Shown: in pieces, positions 25,868-36,208 of the stretch
Position numbering within the stretch: position 1 is the first letter of the stretch
How the letters are laid out: each line of letters starts with the position of its first letter
Assembly: GCA_022825265.1 (NCBI GenBank)
Contig: JAJDXE010000009.1
Span: 1-45,223, forward strand
Length of the DNA: 45,223 nucleotides
Direction of reading: 5' to 3'
Source: Dehalococcoidia bacterium
Lineage (GTDB): Bacteria > Chloroflexota > Dehalococcoidia > Bin125
Notes under the pieces: model-generated
What the model was told of the DNA's origin: nothing
Database searches by the model: none
What the model saw: only the letters and a program-made list of their open reading frames with translations
Position numbers and translations under genes: made by a program

Positions 25868-27169
25868 ATGCTGATCGGCTACTTCACCGAGCGCCCCTAC
25901 CAGGACCCGCAAACAGGCTTCTTCGGCACCACCGGACTCGACCTCACCGACCTCGACGCCTCCAACTCCGCCTACGACCCCACCGTCGGATCCGAGCTCT
26001 ATCACCGCTACCTCGACGAAAAGCTCTACGCCGAGGAGATGGGCTTCGACGCCCTGATGCTCAACGAGCACCACTCGACGCCATTCTGCATGGGCTCAGT
26101 GATGAACGTCGAGGCGGCGATCCTGGCCCGGATCACGCGTAAGGCCAAGATCGTCCTCCTCGGTAACATCCTGCCGATCTGGGAGGACCCCCTCTGGCTG
26201 GCCGAGACCCTGGCCCAGATCGACATGATCTCCGGCGGACGCCTGGTCACCGGCTGGGTCCGCGGCGGCGGTCGAGAGTCGGTCTCGCACAACGCCCAGG
26301 CCCCCTTCAACTGGGAACGCTTCCAGGAGGCCCACGACTTCGTTGTCAAGGCCTGGTCGACGCCGGGACCCTTCCGCTGGGAAGGCGAGCATTACAACTT
26401 CCGCTACGTGAACCCGTGGTCGCGGCCGATCCAGGATCCGCACCCGCAGATCTGGATTCCGGGGATCATGAGCCGCAACACGGTCAAGTGGACGGCCGAG
26501 CATCGCTACCCCTACGTCATGCTCGCCACCGACCTCGAACCGACCAAGCAGTCCTTCGCCTACTACGACGAGGTCGCCAAGGAGAACGGCTACGAGGCCG
26601 GATCGCAGCACCATGGCTACCTGTTCAAGGTCCACGTCGACGAGACCGAGGAGCTGGCCGAGGAAGCCGGCCGGCGCTACCTGCAGGGACCATCGAATCC
26701 GTTCCTCGAGGGCAACCAGGGCGTGGTCAAGTCTCATCTGCAGAACCTGCCCGGTTTGACCTCACGCACCAACGTCCTGCCCACGATCCAGAACTTCGCC
26801 GCCGCCGCCTCTCGCGGTCGCACCGCCGCCGCCGAGGCCGCCCTCGCCGCGCGCCAGGAGGAACAACCCGAGGCCTCCGACATCTTCGGCTCCTACGAGG
26901 ACCAGAAGCAGCGCATGACGATCATCACGGGCACGCCGAAGACGGTGATCCCCAAGATCCGCCACGTGCTCGAATACCTCCGCCCCGGACAGATTTTCTT
27001 CTGGGACGGTGACGGAGCCATGACCCACCAGGACTCGATGCGCTCCCTCCGCCTCTTCGGCGAAGAAGTCATCCCGGCGACGCGAGAGATCGCCAAGGAA
27101 CTCGACCTCAAGTCCGCCTTCGAAGTCGACACCAAGACCGGCGCAGACCTCACCGTCGCCGCCGACTAA
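25868..27169 (+). CDS. LLM-class flavin-dependent monooxygenase
   Basis: A 433-residue luciferase-like (LLM) TIM-barrel enzyme using reduced FMN or F420. The start ML(I)GYFTERPYQ and the block FDALMLNEHHSTPFCMGS are typical, with GNILPIWEDPLWLAETLAQID, SGGRLVTGWVRGGGRES and IWIPGIMSRNTVKW. It is longer than the two minus-strand LLM proteins nearby, with an extra C-terminal region of about 80 residues. AAGGA lies 7 nt upstream of the ATG. The Gfo/Idh gene follows 7 nt after its stop, so the two are co-transcribed. The substrate is unknown; relatives oxidise alkanes, sulfonates or terpenoids. Confidence 0.9.
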   Translation: MLIGYFTERPYQDPQTGFFGTTGLDLTDLDASNSAYDPTVGSELYHRYLDEKLYAEEMGFDALMLNEHHSTPFCMGSVMNVEAAILARITRKAKIVLLGNILPIWEDPLWLAETLAQIDMISGGRLVTGWVRGGGRESVSHNAQAPFNWERFQEAHDFVVKAWSTPGPFRWEGEHYNFRYVNPWSRPIQDPHPQIWIPGIMSRNTVKWTAEHRYPYVMLATDLEPTKQSFAYYDEVAKENGYEAGSQHHGYLFKVHVDETEELAEEAGRRYLQGPSNPFLEGNQGVVKSHLQNLPGLTSRTNVLPTIQNFAAAASRGRTAAAEAALAARQEEQPEASDIFGSYEDQKQRMTIITGTPKTVIPKIRHVLEYLRPGQIFFWDGDGAMTHQDSMRSLRLFGEEVIPATREIAKELDLKSAFEVDTKTGADLTVAAD

Positions 27170-27175
27170 CCCAAG

Positions 27176-28237
27176 ATGCCCAACAGCCGACCGAAACGCG
27201 TCGGAGTCTTCGGCACCGGATGGGGCACGAGAGTCTCGGTACCCGCCTTCCGCGCCGCCGGCTGGGAGGTTGCCGGTCTCTGGAGCCGCAAACCTGAGCG
27301 CGCCGCCATGATGGCCGAGCGCCTCGAGATCCCGTTCCACACTCACGAAGCCGCGGCCCTGCTGCACCGCCCTGGGATCGACGCCGTCGCCATCCACACG
27401 CCGCCGCACATGCACCTCGACCTTTGCCGCGACGCGTTCGCCGCCGGCAAGCACGTCCTCCTCGACAAACCCTTCACCATCACCATCGAGGACGCGGAAG
27501 CCCTCGCAGCGGCAGCCGAAGCATCCGACTGCAGTGCGATGGTCAACTACGAGTTCCGCTACGCCCCACTTCGACGAGAGGTCGAGCGGCTCTTGGCCGA
27601 CAGAGCAATCGGCGACGTGCGTCACGCCAGCGTGACGCTGCACACCACCAACCCACTCTTGCAAATGGATCGACCCTGGCGACTCGACCCCGCCCACGGC
27701 GGCGGACTCCTGAACGAGCTTGGCTCGCACGGCATCGACCGCTTCCGCCAATGGTTCGGCGATATCACGACCGTCTCAGCCCAACTCGGCTCGATCCCGC
27801 CCCAGGGCCTGCCACCGGAATTCACCAGCGAAGACCAGATCAGTGGCCACTTCACATTCGTATCCGGCGCGACCGCAAGTCTGGACATCTGCTGGGTCTC
27901 GGATCCGCCGCTGGGCCTCAGAGTCGTGATCACCGGTTCCAAGGGCGTGATCCAGGCCATGTCACCCGGCAGCATGCTCAGCGAGGGCCAGGTCTCCATC
28001 GCCCGCGCCGGCGACGCAGCATTCACTCCCATCGAACCGCAAGAGGATGGTCTGGAGCATCTCCCGATAGACGCCGTCGGTGTCTCGGCCCGGATGATTC
28101 ACGCCTTCGCCGATGGCATCGAAACCGGCGTCTCGCCTGCTCCAAACTTCCAGGACGGCCTGCAATCACAGATCGCCATCGAAGTGATGCGAACGTCAGC
28201 GTCCACCGGCCGCGTCGTGCGACTGGCTCCAGAGTGA
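27176..28237 (+). CDS. Gfo/Idh/MocA-family oxidoreductase
   Basis: A 353-residue NAD(P)-dependent dehydrogenase of a family that acts on sugars, inositols and related polyols. The Rossmann motif is VGVFGTGWGTRVSVPAF (about residues 9-25). The family signature Lys in KHVLLDKPFTITIEDAEAL is Lys98, and GGGLLNELGSHGIDRFRQW carries the likely active-site His. The C-terminal alpha/beta domain ends in a short basic tail. It follows the LLM monooxygenase gene by 7 nt, so it may act on the product of that enzyme. The substrate is not known. Confidence 0.9.
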   Translation: MPNSRPKRVGVFGTGWGTRVSVPAFRAAGWEVAGLWSRKPERAAMMAERLEIPFHTHEAAALLHRPGIDAVAIHTPPHMHLDLCRDAFAAGKHVLLDKPFTITIEDAEALAAAAEASDCSAMVNYEFRYAPLRREVERLLADRAIGDVRHASVTLHTTNPLLQMDRPWRLDPAHGGGLLNELGSHGIDRFRQWFGDITTVSAQLGSIPPQGLPPEFTSEDQISGHFTFVSGATASLDICWVSDPPLGLRVVITGSKGVIQAMSPGSMLSEGQVSIARAGDAAFTPIEPQEDGLEHLPIDAVGVSARMIHAFADGIETGVSPAPNFQDGLQSQIAIEVMRTSASTGRVVRLAPE

Positions 28238-28264
28238 CGCGCTTCAAGCAAACGCTGGTGGACG

Positions 28265-29242
28265 CTAGCGCAGATCTTCCACGATCTCCGCCAGCTCGGC
28301 CATCGCCTGCATCTGCTGATCCGGCGGGACATCCCAGTTCGGCGTCCGATAGGCCGGGATGCTCAGCGCGTGCTCGAGCCCGGCATCCTCGTACTGCCCG
28401 AGCGTGTCTACGATCTCGTCCCGCGACCCGCCGACGACCGCCGGGAAGCCTCGCACGGCGTCGGCGTCCCCGTCGAGCATGACCAGCGGCCCCAGCATCG
28501 AGACCTCCAGCTCCGACATATCGCGTCCGGCGCGTTCCATCTCTTCATTGACGATCGCCAGCTCCTCCCGGATCTGGTCGGGCTCCGACGTGATCGTGTG
28601 GTAGCCCGTGCCATATCGGGCCACCCGACGCGCCGCGATCCGACCCTTGCCGCCGATCCAGATCGGCACATGCGGCTGTTGGTAACAGCCGCTCAGCCCA
28701 CCCAGGTGTTCGAACTGGCGGAAATGCCCCTCATGCGAGATCGGCTCCCGGTTGACGCCATTGGTCCAGGCGCTGATCGCGATGGTCATCCACTCGTCGG
28801 TCAGCGCGCCGCGCCGCTCGAACGGCTCACCGCCCAGGCCGAGCGCCTCGAACTCCTCCTCCATCCAGCCCACGCCGATGCCAAGCAGCACCCGACCCTC
28901 AGAGAGCTGATCAATCGTCGCAATCGCTTGCGCCTGGTAGAGCGGGTCGCGGTAGGGCACAATCAGCACCGAGGTGCCGATCTGAATCTCGGATGTGCGC
29001 ACCGCAACCGCCGACATCACGGCCAGCGGGTCCATGATGTCCTGGTGATAGGCGAACCCGGCCACGCCCGAGTCGTTGTAGGGATATCGCGACTTGATCG
29101 TCGCCGGCATGAAGATGTGGTCATGCACCCAGACCGAGTCGAAGCCGAGCAGCTCAGCGCGCTCGGCCACGTCGACCACATCGTTGATGTCGCCGAACTT
29201 GCCGGCCGTGCCGAAGTTGCCGATTGGAATTCCAAACTTCAT
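28265..29242 (-). CDS. LLM-class oxidoreductase, F420-dependent type
   Basis: A 325-residue luciferase-like TIM-barrel protein, the size of F420-dependent members. It starts MKFGIPIGNFG and has AELLGFDSVWVHDHIFMPA, VLIVPYRDPLYQAQAIATID, SEGRVLLGIGVGWMEEEFEALG and VPIWIGGKGRIAARRVARYG. The pair of LLM genes on this strand lie head to tail, 16 nt apart, and their proteins share these blocks, so they are duplicated paralogues. Whether the cofactor is F420 or FMN is not certain from sequence. It converges on the Gfo/Idh gene. Confidence 0.9.
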   Translation of the reverse strand: MKFGIPIGNFGTAGKFGDINDVVDVAERAELLGFDSVWVHDHIFMPATIKSRYPYNDSGVAGFAYHQDIMDPLAVMSAVAVRTSEIQIGTSVLIVPYRDPLYQAQAIATIDQLSEGRVLLGIGVGWMEEEFEALGLGGEPFERRGALTDEWMTIAISAWTNGVNREPISHEGHFRQFEHLGGLSGCYQQPHVPIWIGGKGRIAARRVARYGTGYHTITSEPDQIREELAIVNEEMERAGRDMSELEVSMLGPLVMLDGDADAVRGFPAVVGGSRDEIVDTLGQYEDAGLEHALSIPAYRTPNWDVPPDQQMQAMAELAEIVEDLR

Positions 29243-29257
29243 CGTCGTACTCCTCGA

Positions 29258-30232
29258 CTAGGCGAATGCCGGAAGAATCTCGTCCGAGACGAACTGCATG
29301 GAGTTCAGCACTCGTTCGACCGTGGTGTCGCCCTCGGGGCTGACCATCATCGGTGTGGCGATCAGGTGCTCCACACCGACCCGGCCGAATGCCAGCAGGT
29401 CGGATGCAATCTGGTCAGGTGACCCATGCAGCACTTCTCGATCATCCTCGTCGAGCGCCGTCGTCGACGGCCGCAGGTTCTGCAGCAACTGGATTTCCAG
29501 TTCGTCCGGGTCGCGGCGGTCGCGTTCGCAGGCGTTGCGCACGCCTTCGACCTCCACGGCCATGTGCTCGACCGTCTGGAAGGCGGCGTGGTAGCCGTCG
29601 CCGTACCGCGAGGCTCGCCGCCAGGCGTTGATCCCGTTGCCGCCGATCACGATCGGAATCGTCCCCCCGTCCTCGCGCCGCACCGGCTTGGGATAGGCGC
29701 CGACGTTGTGAAACTCGACGAACTGACCATGGAACGACGACGGTCCGGGATTCGTCCACATCTCCCGCATCGCGCGCAGGTACTCATTGGTCACCGCTCC
29801 GCGACGACGGTAATGAACCTCGGTCAGTCCGAGCGCGTCGAACTCCTCCCGCATCCAACCGACGCCTGCGCCCAGCACGATCCGCCCGCCCGAGATCTGG
29901 TCGGCGGCCGCCAGCATCTTGGCCACGACCGCAGGATGCCGGTACGGAATCACGAGCACCGAGCATCCGATCTCGACCGACTGCGTCGCCTCGGCCAGAG
30001 CGCACATCACGACCAGCGGATCGAAACATTGAATCGTCGAGGGCGCCGGGAACTCCCCGAGGTCGTTGTAGGGATAGCGGGACTCGATCTGGGTGGGTAC
30101 AACGATGTGGTCATTCGTCCAGACCGAGTCGAAGCCCAAGTCCTCGGCCGCCTGGGCGACGTCGATGCAGGCGTTGGGCCCCGATTCGTCGTTGAATCCG
30201 TTCATATTGCCGACGCCGACGCCAAATCGCAT
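29258..30232 (-). CDS. LLM-class oxidoreductase, F420-dependent type (paralogue)
   Basis: About 324 residues, a luciferase-like protein and paralogue of the following gene. Matching blocks are AEDLGFDSVWTNDHIVVPT, VLVIPYRHPAVVAKMLAAAD, SGGRIVLGAGVGWMREEFDALG and IPIVIGGNGINAWRRASRYG. I set the start at ATG 30232, which has AGGTGG 5 nt upstream; a GTG at 30241 is in frame but overlaps that ribosome site. It is divergent from the MoxR operon, with about 120 nt between, and leads a two-gene LLM unit. The substrate is unknown. Confidence 0.9.
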   Translation of the reverse strand: MRFGVGVGNMNGFNDESGPNACIDVAQAAEDLGFDSVWTNDHIVVPTQIESRYPYNDLGEFPAPSTIQCFDPLVVMCALAEATQSVEIGCSVLVIPYRHPAVVAKMLAAADQISGGRIVLGAGVGWMREEFDALGLTEVHYRRRGAVTNEYLRAMREMWTNPGPSSFHGQFVEFHNVGAYPKPVRREDGGTIPIVIGGNGINAWRRASRYGDGYHAAFQTVEHMAVEVEGVRNACERDRRDPDELEIQLLQNLRPSTTALDEDDREVLHGSPDQIASDLLAFGRVGVEHLIATPMMVSPEGDTTVERVLNSMQFVSDEILPAFA

Positions 30233-30354
30233 GATCACCACCTGCGCTCTCGAATCAGGCCCGTGTTGTCCTTGAGTTGTTGTCCGTGAATGGTACGCCT
30301 TCGTGGATACACTGAGCGGGCGGGCCGGATGGACGGGCAGGAAGGTCGGGCAAC

Positions 30355-31407
<1,053 letters not shown>

Positions 31408-31414
31408 GTCTGTC

Positions 31415-32374
31415 ATGCCCCGCCTGCAACGCGTACGAACCCTGCGCGAGTGGATCGTTCCCCCCTTGCCCGAGGCGGAATCGACGACGCCCTCGTTGGA
31501 CGAAGTCCGACGACAAGTGCGCCACATCGAGATTCGAGCTCGCCGCGCCCTGCGAGACGCGATCGCCGGCGAGTATCGCACCGCCTTCCGCGGCCGAGGC
31601 CTGGAGTTCGCCGAGCTGCAGCCCTACAACCCCGGCGACGACATCCGCTCGATCGATTGGAAGGCCACCGCCCGCCTGCGCACGCCCGTCGTCCGCCGAT
31701 ACGTGGAGGAGCGCGAGCAAACCGTCCTGATCCTGGTCGACGTCTCGGGCTCGATGAGTTACGCCGCCTCGGGCCTGTCGGTCCACGACCGCGCCGTTGA
31801 AGTCGCCGGCGTGCTCGGACTGGCCGCGGCGGCCGCGAATGACATCGTCGGAGTGGCGGCTTTCGCTACCGACGTCGTCCTCGCCGTGCCTCCCGCCAAG
31901 GGCTCGAGCCACGTCCTCCGCATCCTCCGAGACCTGCTCACCCTCAAGGCCGACGGACGCACCGAACTCGCGCGAGCGCTGCGCTACGCCGGACGCGTGA
32001 TGCGCAAGCGCGGCGTCGTGATCGTGATCTCCGACTTCGTCGCCACCCATCCCGATCACATCTGGGAGCCGGCGCTCGCTCAACTCAGCCGACGCCACGA
32101 CGTCGTCGCCGTCTGCCTGCGCGACGCCCGTGAGACAACCCTTGCCCAAGCGGCTGATGGCTCCATCGTCCATTGGGGCGGCGCCGAGCGAGGCGACATG
32201 CTGCTCGCCGACGGCGGCATCTCGCAAACCCAGGAGCGGGAGTTGGAATCGGAACGTCGCCGAATGCTGGCCCGGCTACGCCAGTGCGGCTGCGACGCCG
32301 TGATGATCGACACCAACGAAGACTGGATCCCCACCCTCGTCGGCCTCTTCCGTCAACGTCGGAGCAGACAGTGA
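31415..32374 (+). CDS. DUF58 domain protein (VWA-like)
   Basis: A 319-residue DUF58 protein. The family hallmark FAELQPYNPGDDIRSIDWKAT spans residues 65-85. The following VWA-like domain has the metal site DVSGSM (109-114), a Thr in DGRTEL and an Asp in VIVISDFVA. It is the cytoplasmic, tail-less type, with no obvious membrane helix. DUF58 proteins are the usual partners of MoxR ATPases. It lies 8 nt after the MoxR stop and overlaps the BatD-like gene by 4 nt. The exact client is unknown. Confidence 0.92.
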   Translation: MPRLQRVRTLREWIVPPLPEAESTTPSLDEVRRQVRHIEIRARRALRDAIAGEYRTAFRGRGLEFAELQPYNPGDDIRSIDWKATARLRTPVVRRYVEEREQTVLILVDVSGSMSYAASGLSVHDRAVEVAGVLGLAAAAANDIVGVAAFATDVVLAVPPAKGSSHVLRILRDLLTLKADGRTELARALRYAGRVMRKRGVVIVISDFVATHPDHIWEPALAQLSRRHDVVAVCLRDARETTLAQAADGSIVHWGGAERGDMLLADGGISQTQERELESERRRMLARLRQCGCDAVMIDTNEDWIPTLVGLFRQRRSRQ

Positions 32375-33267
32375 TTCGCGCCGGCATTGCCAGGCTGATC
32401 GTCTTGCTGATCGCCCTCGCCGCGCTCTGCAGCGTCGCGATCGCCGCCGCCGAAGAACCCGAGGTCAGCGTGGCCATCGTGCCCGACGGCATCCTGACCG
32501 TCGGCGACCCCGTCGAGGTCCAGGTCGCCATCACCCATGAACCGGGCGACCGAGTCCTGATCGACGGATCCGTCGTGCAGATGGGAGGGATGGAGCCATC
32601 GGCGCCGCTGATCACCGAGGTCAGCGAGACGCAAACGTTGGTCGTCTTCCAGACCCGCGCCTTCGGCACGGCGACCTTCGACGTCGAGCTGCCCCGCATC
32701 CCATTCCGACGAGCCGACGGAACCTTGACCGAACTCTCGCTGCGGCCGGTCTCGATCACGATCACGTCGGTGCTCGACGAGCTGTCCGAACCCCGCCCAA
32801 TCACTGCGCCCGACCTGCTCCAGGGAGGCAGCCAAACCTTCACGCCCTGGATCGTGGCGATCATCGGCATCGGTCTGGGCTTCGTCGCAGCCCGAGTGCT
32901 GCGTCGACGCTACCGCCGACCCGTCGAGGTCGCCGGAAACGATGGCGCAGCCGCCATGGTCGCGCACCAAGCGTCCTTCGAAATGGACGAATCGCTCGGC
33001 GTGGCGGAACAGTGCCGCCAGTTAGCGAGTGCAGTCCGAGCGCGCCTGGGTCAGGACTGGGCGCTGCCCGCCTCGGCCCTCACCTCCGCCGAGATCGGTC
33101 CCGCGCTCGCCGCCGCCGGAGCGCCGGGCGTGGTCGTGCTTCGAGTCACCCGTCTGCTCGAAGCCTGCGACCGAGTCCAGTACGGCGGCGAGCGCCCGAC
33201 GCCGGAGCGGCTCAAGGGCTACGTCCAACTCGCCGAGGCGATCTGGTCGGACGGGGAATCGTCGTGA
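32371..33267 (+). CDS. Secreted/membrane protein, BatD-like position
   Basis: A 298-residue protein with an N-terminal signal peptide (ARLIVLLIALAALCSVAIA), a beta-rich periplasmic part (residues 28-145), one transmembrane helix (about 165-183, WIVAIIGIGLGFVAARVLR) and a helical cytoplasmic tail containing a DUF4381-like pattern (QCRQLASAVRARLGQDWALP). The layout and operon place match the BatD class of MoxR-linked proteins, but similarity is weak and the tail is different. The start is the GTG at 32371, giving GTGA overlap with the DUF58 gene. Frames running from 32173 are shadow extensions. Confidence 0.7.
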   Translation: MIRAGIARLIVLLIALAALCSVAIAAAEEPEVSVAIVPDGILTVGDPVEVQVAITHEPGDRVLIDGSVVQMGGMEPSAPLITEVSETQTLVVFQTRAFGTATFDVELPRIPFRRADGTLTELSLRPVSITITSVLDELSEPRPITAPDLLQGGSQTFTPWIVAIIGIGLGFVAARVLRRRYRRPVEVAGNDGAAAMVAHQASFEMDESLGVAEQCRQLASAVRARLGQDWALPASALTSAEIGPALAAAGAPGVVVLRVTRLLEACDRVQYGGERPTPERLKGYVQLAEAIWSDGESS

Positions 33268-34229
33268 GATTCGACGATCCGGCCCTGTTCGCGCTGTTCG
33301 CGCTGATCCTCCCCTTGCTCTGGTTGCTCCGGCGCGAGACCCGCCTGGTCAGACCCCGATACCTCCTGCCTCAGCTCTACGGCGCGCCCCCCCTGTCGAG
33401 CCGACCCAGCCGACGCATGCGCACCTTGCCCTGGCTCGGCCTGCTCCGTGTGCTCGCGCTCGCCCTGATCGTCATCGCCGCCTCTCGCCCCCAGGCGACC
33501 ACCGTGGAAGCCGTCAAACCCGCCGAGGGCATCGACATCGTCCTCGTCATCGACACCTCATCCTCGATGGCCACGGCGCGGCTGGACGACGACGCCACCC
33601 GGATGGAAGGCGCCCGCCGGGTCGCCCGCAGCTTTGTCGCCCAGCGCAAGGCCAACGGCAACGACCGAATCGGCCTCGTCATGTTCCAGCGCCGAGCCCT
33701 GGTGCTCAGCCCCCTGACCCTCGATCTCGACGCCATCGACGAAATGGTCGAAGTCTCCGTCCGCAGCGGACTGATCCCCGACGGCACCGCGCTCGGCGTC
33801 GCCACGATGGAGGCGATCGACCTGCTGCGCGGCTCCGACGCCGCCTCGCGAATCGTCGTCGTCCTCACCGATGGCGAGAACAACGTGCCCGACATCACGC
33901 CCAACCAGTCGGCGGCCGTCGCCCGCGCCACCGGCGTCCGGCTCTACACGATCGGCCTGCCCTCCAACGTGCAGCAGGTCGGCGTGGGGTTCAACGAGCT
34001 CACCCTCGTCTACATGGCCGACGAGACCGGCGGCGTCTACTTCCGCGCTACCGACGCGCGCGAGTTGGCCGCCGCCTACGAGTCGATCTCCGACCTCGAG
34101 CGCGAGCGCGTCGGCGATGAAGTCTTCCTCACCACTCAGGAACTCGCACCCTGGTTCCTGTTGGCCGCAGGAGTCCTGGTCGTGATCGAGATCGCAATGC
34201 GCTCGAGCTGGTGGCGGAGGCTGCCCTGA
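33264..34229 (+). CDS. BatA-like VWA-domain membrane protein
   Basis: A 321-residue protein with two N-terminal transmembrane helices (about 8-22 and 57-75), an external or cytoplasmic VWA domain and a C-terminal helix (about 295-312). The VWA metal-ion site is IDTSSSM (Asp97, Ser99 and Ser101), with the Thr in DGTALGVA and the Asp in VLTDGENN completing it. The same plan defines the aerotolerance BatA protein of Bacteroidetes. The start is a GTG that overlaps the BatD-like stop by 4 nt. It acts at the membrane with the MoxR ATPase and the next gene product. Confidence 0.9.
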   Translation: MRFDDPALFALFALILPLLWLLRRETRLVRPRYLLPQLYGAPPLSSRPSRRMRTLPWLGLLRVLALALIVIAASRPQATTVEAVKPAEGIDIVLVIDTSSSMATARLDDDATRMEGARRVARSFVAQRKANGNDRIGLVMFQRRALVLSPLTLDLDAIDEMVEVSVRSGLIPDGTALGVATMEAIDLLRGSDAASRIVVVLTDGENNVPDITPNQSAAVARATGVRLYTIGLPSNVQQVGVGFNELTLVYMADETGGVYFRATDARELAAAYESISDLERERVGDEVFLTTQELAPWFLLAAGVLVVIEIAMRSSWWRRLP

Positions 34230-36100
34230 TGGCCCTCGGCTCTCCCGCGATGCTCGCCTTGCTCGCGCTGATCCCCGCCGCCGCGATCGGCTGGTGGTGG
34301 CTCTGGCGAGCGCGGCGCCTGCATCGGCTGGCCGTCGGAGCGCAAGTCGCCGGACTGCGCCAGGGTGTCTCCGCCTCGAGAACGCTCCTGATCCTGGCAT
34401 TGGCCCTGATCGCAATCGCCGCCGCGCGCCCAATGTGGGACTCAGGCGAGCAGACGCTGGGACTCTCCGACTTCTCCCTGGTGGTCGCGCTGGATGTCTC
34501 CCACAGCATGGCCGCCGAGGATGTCGCCGACGGCCTGGGCGACTCGGTCAGTCGATTCACCGCGGCCAAGTCTGAGATTCGCCGGCTGATCGACGGCCGC
34601 CGCGGCGATCGGGTCGGCCTCGTGATCTACGCCGGCGACGCCTTCCTCCGCTTTCCCCTGACCCGAGACCACGAGGCCGCCCTCCAGGTGCTCGAAGCCA
34701 TGCAGCCCGGAGAAGCCCTGGTCCTGCCCGGATCCAATATCGCCGCAGGCATCGAACTGGCGACCGCGACCATCCTCCGCGCCGCCGAAGAGGACGGAAC
34801 CGGAGTCGTCAATGGCGCAATCGCCGTGGTCAGCGACGGCGAGGTCCACCTCGGAAACGCGGAGGCGGCGGCCCGCGCTGCGAAACAGCAGGGGCTGCAA
34901 GTCTTCGCCGTCGGAGTCGGTTCCGAGCGCGGCGCAACCATCCCGCTCGGCGAGAGCAACGAGCCCAGGCTCAACGCGACCACCGGCGCGCCCATCATCA
35001 CCAGGCTGGACTCTGTGCATCTGCAACGCATCGCCTCGGCTGGCGGCGGACGCTACATCGAGCTCGACCAGCCCGGCGCCATGGCCGGCATGAACGCCGA
35101 CCTCGCCGCCCTCGACCTCATCCGCGATGTCATCGTCGAGGAGACGGCGCTCGCCGAACAGTTCCAGTGGTTCGCCGGAGCGGCGGCGTTCCTCCTGCTC
35201 GGCTCGGTCGCCGCCCGAGTCTTCGGGTTCTCACCGGGCCGACGTCTGGGTCTGGCCGCAGTCGGCGCGCTGGCTGCTTCGACGCTCGTCGCCGGCGGAT
35301 GCGCTGGACCCAGCGTCGAGCAATCCAATCGCGAAGGCGTCGCCCACTACGAGGCGGGCGAATACGCCGAAGCGCTCGAATCCTGGCGCGACGCCCAGCG
35401 CTTGGCCCAGCGCACGGACGCGGGCATCGACCCGCGCCTGCATCTCAACGCCGGACGCGCGCTGCATCAACTCGGAGCGTTCGAACGGGCCGAAACCGAG
35501 ACGCTCGCCGCCCTCCGTTCCGAGCACGCCGCCGTCCGCGCCCTGGCCTGGTTCCACGCCGGCAACCACCGCTGGTCCAACCAGGACCTGCTCGGAGCCC
35601 GACAGGCCTACATCGAAGCCCTGCGCGAATCGCCGTCGCTGCTCGACGCCAAGATCAATCTCGAGATCATCAACAACCTGCTCGCCTCGCTCCAGGACGA
35701 GGCCGCCTCGCAGGAAGGCGGACATCCCGGCGACGATGGCCAACCGGCCGATCAATCAGGCGACCCAGGCGCGTCCCAGGCCAATCTGCAGGGAGAGGGC
35801 GGCGTCGGCGACTCCGACGAAGGACAGGCCAGCCGGCCCGGCGGCCAGGACCGGGGAGCGCCCGCGCCCGGACAGGGCTCGGGCGCGCTCCCCGTCACGC
35901 CAACCTTCGGCGAAGAGGAATCGCTGCTCGAACGACGCCAGGAAGCGATGCGAGACCTGCAGGCCGCGCTCGAAGAGCTGCCCCTCGAAAACGCCAGCCT
36001 CGAGCAGGCCCTGGCCGTCCTCGACGCCCTCCGCGCCGTGCCCGGAGAGCGCCTCGCCGCAGGCAGATTGCAGTTCGAAGGCCGTCCCCTCGACTGGTGA
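34229..36100 (+). CDS. BatB-like VWA protein fused to a BatC-like TPR domain
   Basis: A 623-residue protein. After two N-terminal helices comes a VWA domain with DVSHSM (89-94) and VVSDGEVH. A third helix (about 314-330) is followed by a second hydrophobic stretch, ARRLGLAAVGALAASTLVAGGC-like, ending in Cys358 with a lipobox-like sequence. The remaining part has TPR-like units (NREGVAHYEAGEYAEALESW and ALAWFHAGNHRWSNQDLLGA), then a Gly/Gln/Asp-rich linker and a helical end. This matches BatB and BatC joined in one chain, keeping what looks like an old lipoprotein signal in the middle. The ATG at 34229 overlaps the BatA stop; GTG 34211 is an alternative. Confidence 0.85.
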   Translation: MALGSPAMLALLALIPAAAIGWWWLWRARRLHRLAVGAQVAGLRQGVSASRTLLILALALIAIAAARPMWDSGEQTLGLSDFSLVVALDVSHSMAAEDVADGLGDSVSRFTAAKSEIRRLIDGRRGDRVGLVIYAGDAFLRFPLTRDHEAALQVLEAMQPGEALVLPGSNIAAGIELATATILRAAEEDGTGVVNGAIAVVSDGEVHLGNAEAAARAAKQQGLQVFAVGVGSERGATIPLGESNEPRLNATTGAPIITRLDSVHLQRIASAGGGRYIELDQPGAMAGMNADLAALDLIRDVIVEETALAEQFQWFAGAAAFLLLGSVAARVFGFSPGRRLGLAAVGALAASTLVAGGCAGPSVEQSNREGVAHYEAGEYAEALESWRDAQRLAQRTDAGIDPRLHLNAGRALHQLGAFERAETETLAALRSEHAAVRALAWFHAGNHRWSNQDLLGARQAYIEALRESPSLLDAKINLEIINNLLASLQDEAASQEGGHPGDDGQPADQSGDPGASQANLQGEGGVGDSDEGQASRPGGQDRGAPAPGQGSGALPVTPTFGEEESLLERRQEAMRDLQAALEELPLENASLEQALAVLDALRAVPGERLAAGRLQFEGRPLDW

Positions 36101-36208
36101 CCCAGCCTGCCCGCGTGATCGTCGCCCGCCAAAGCCTGAAGCGGAGGTGTACACTAGCTCCGATCTACGTGATCGCCATGTGAGAGAAAACGTGAGAGAA
36201 GCAGTGAC
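36101..36208. other. Short spacer before the secreted repeat protein
   Basis: This 108-nt spacer follows the BatB/TPR stop. It contains several short repeats of GTGAGAGAA (36179-36201) but no clear promoter hexamers or terminator hairpin. It may simply be a transcribed spacer. Confidence 0.3.

Noticed and set aside
32173..32370. Extended start of the BatD-like protein
   Set aside because: It overlaps the DUF58 gene by 200 nt; GTG 32371 gives a signal peptide at the N-terminus and a normal 4-nt overlap.
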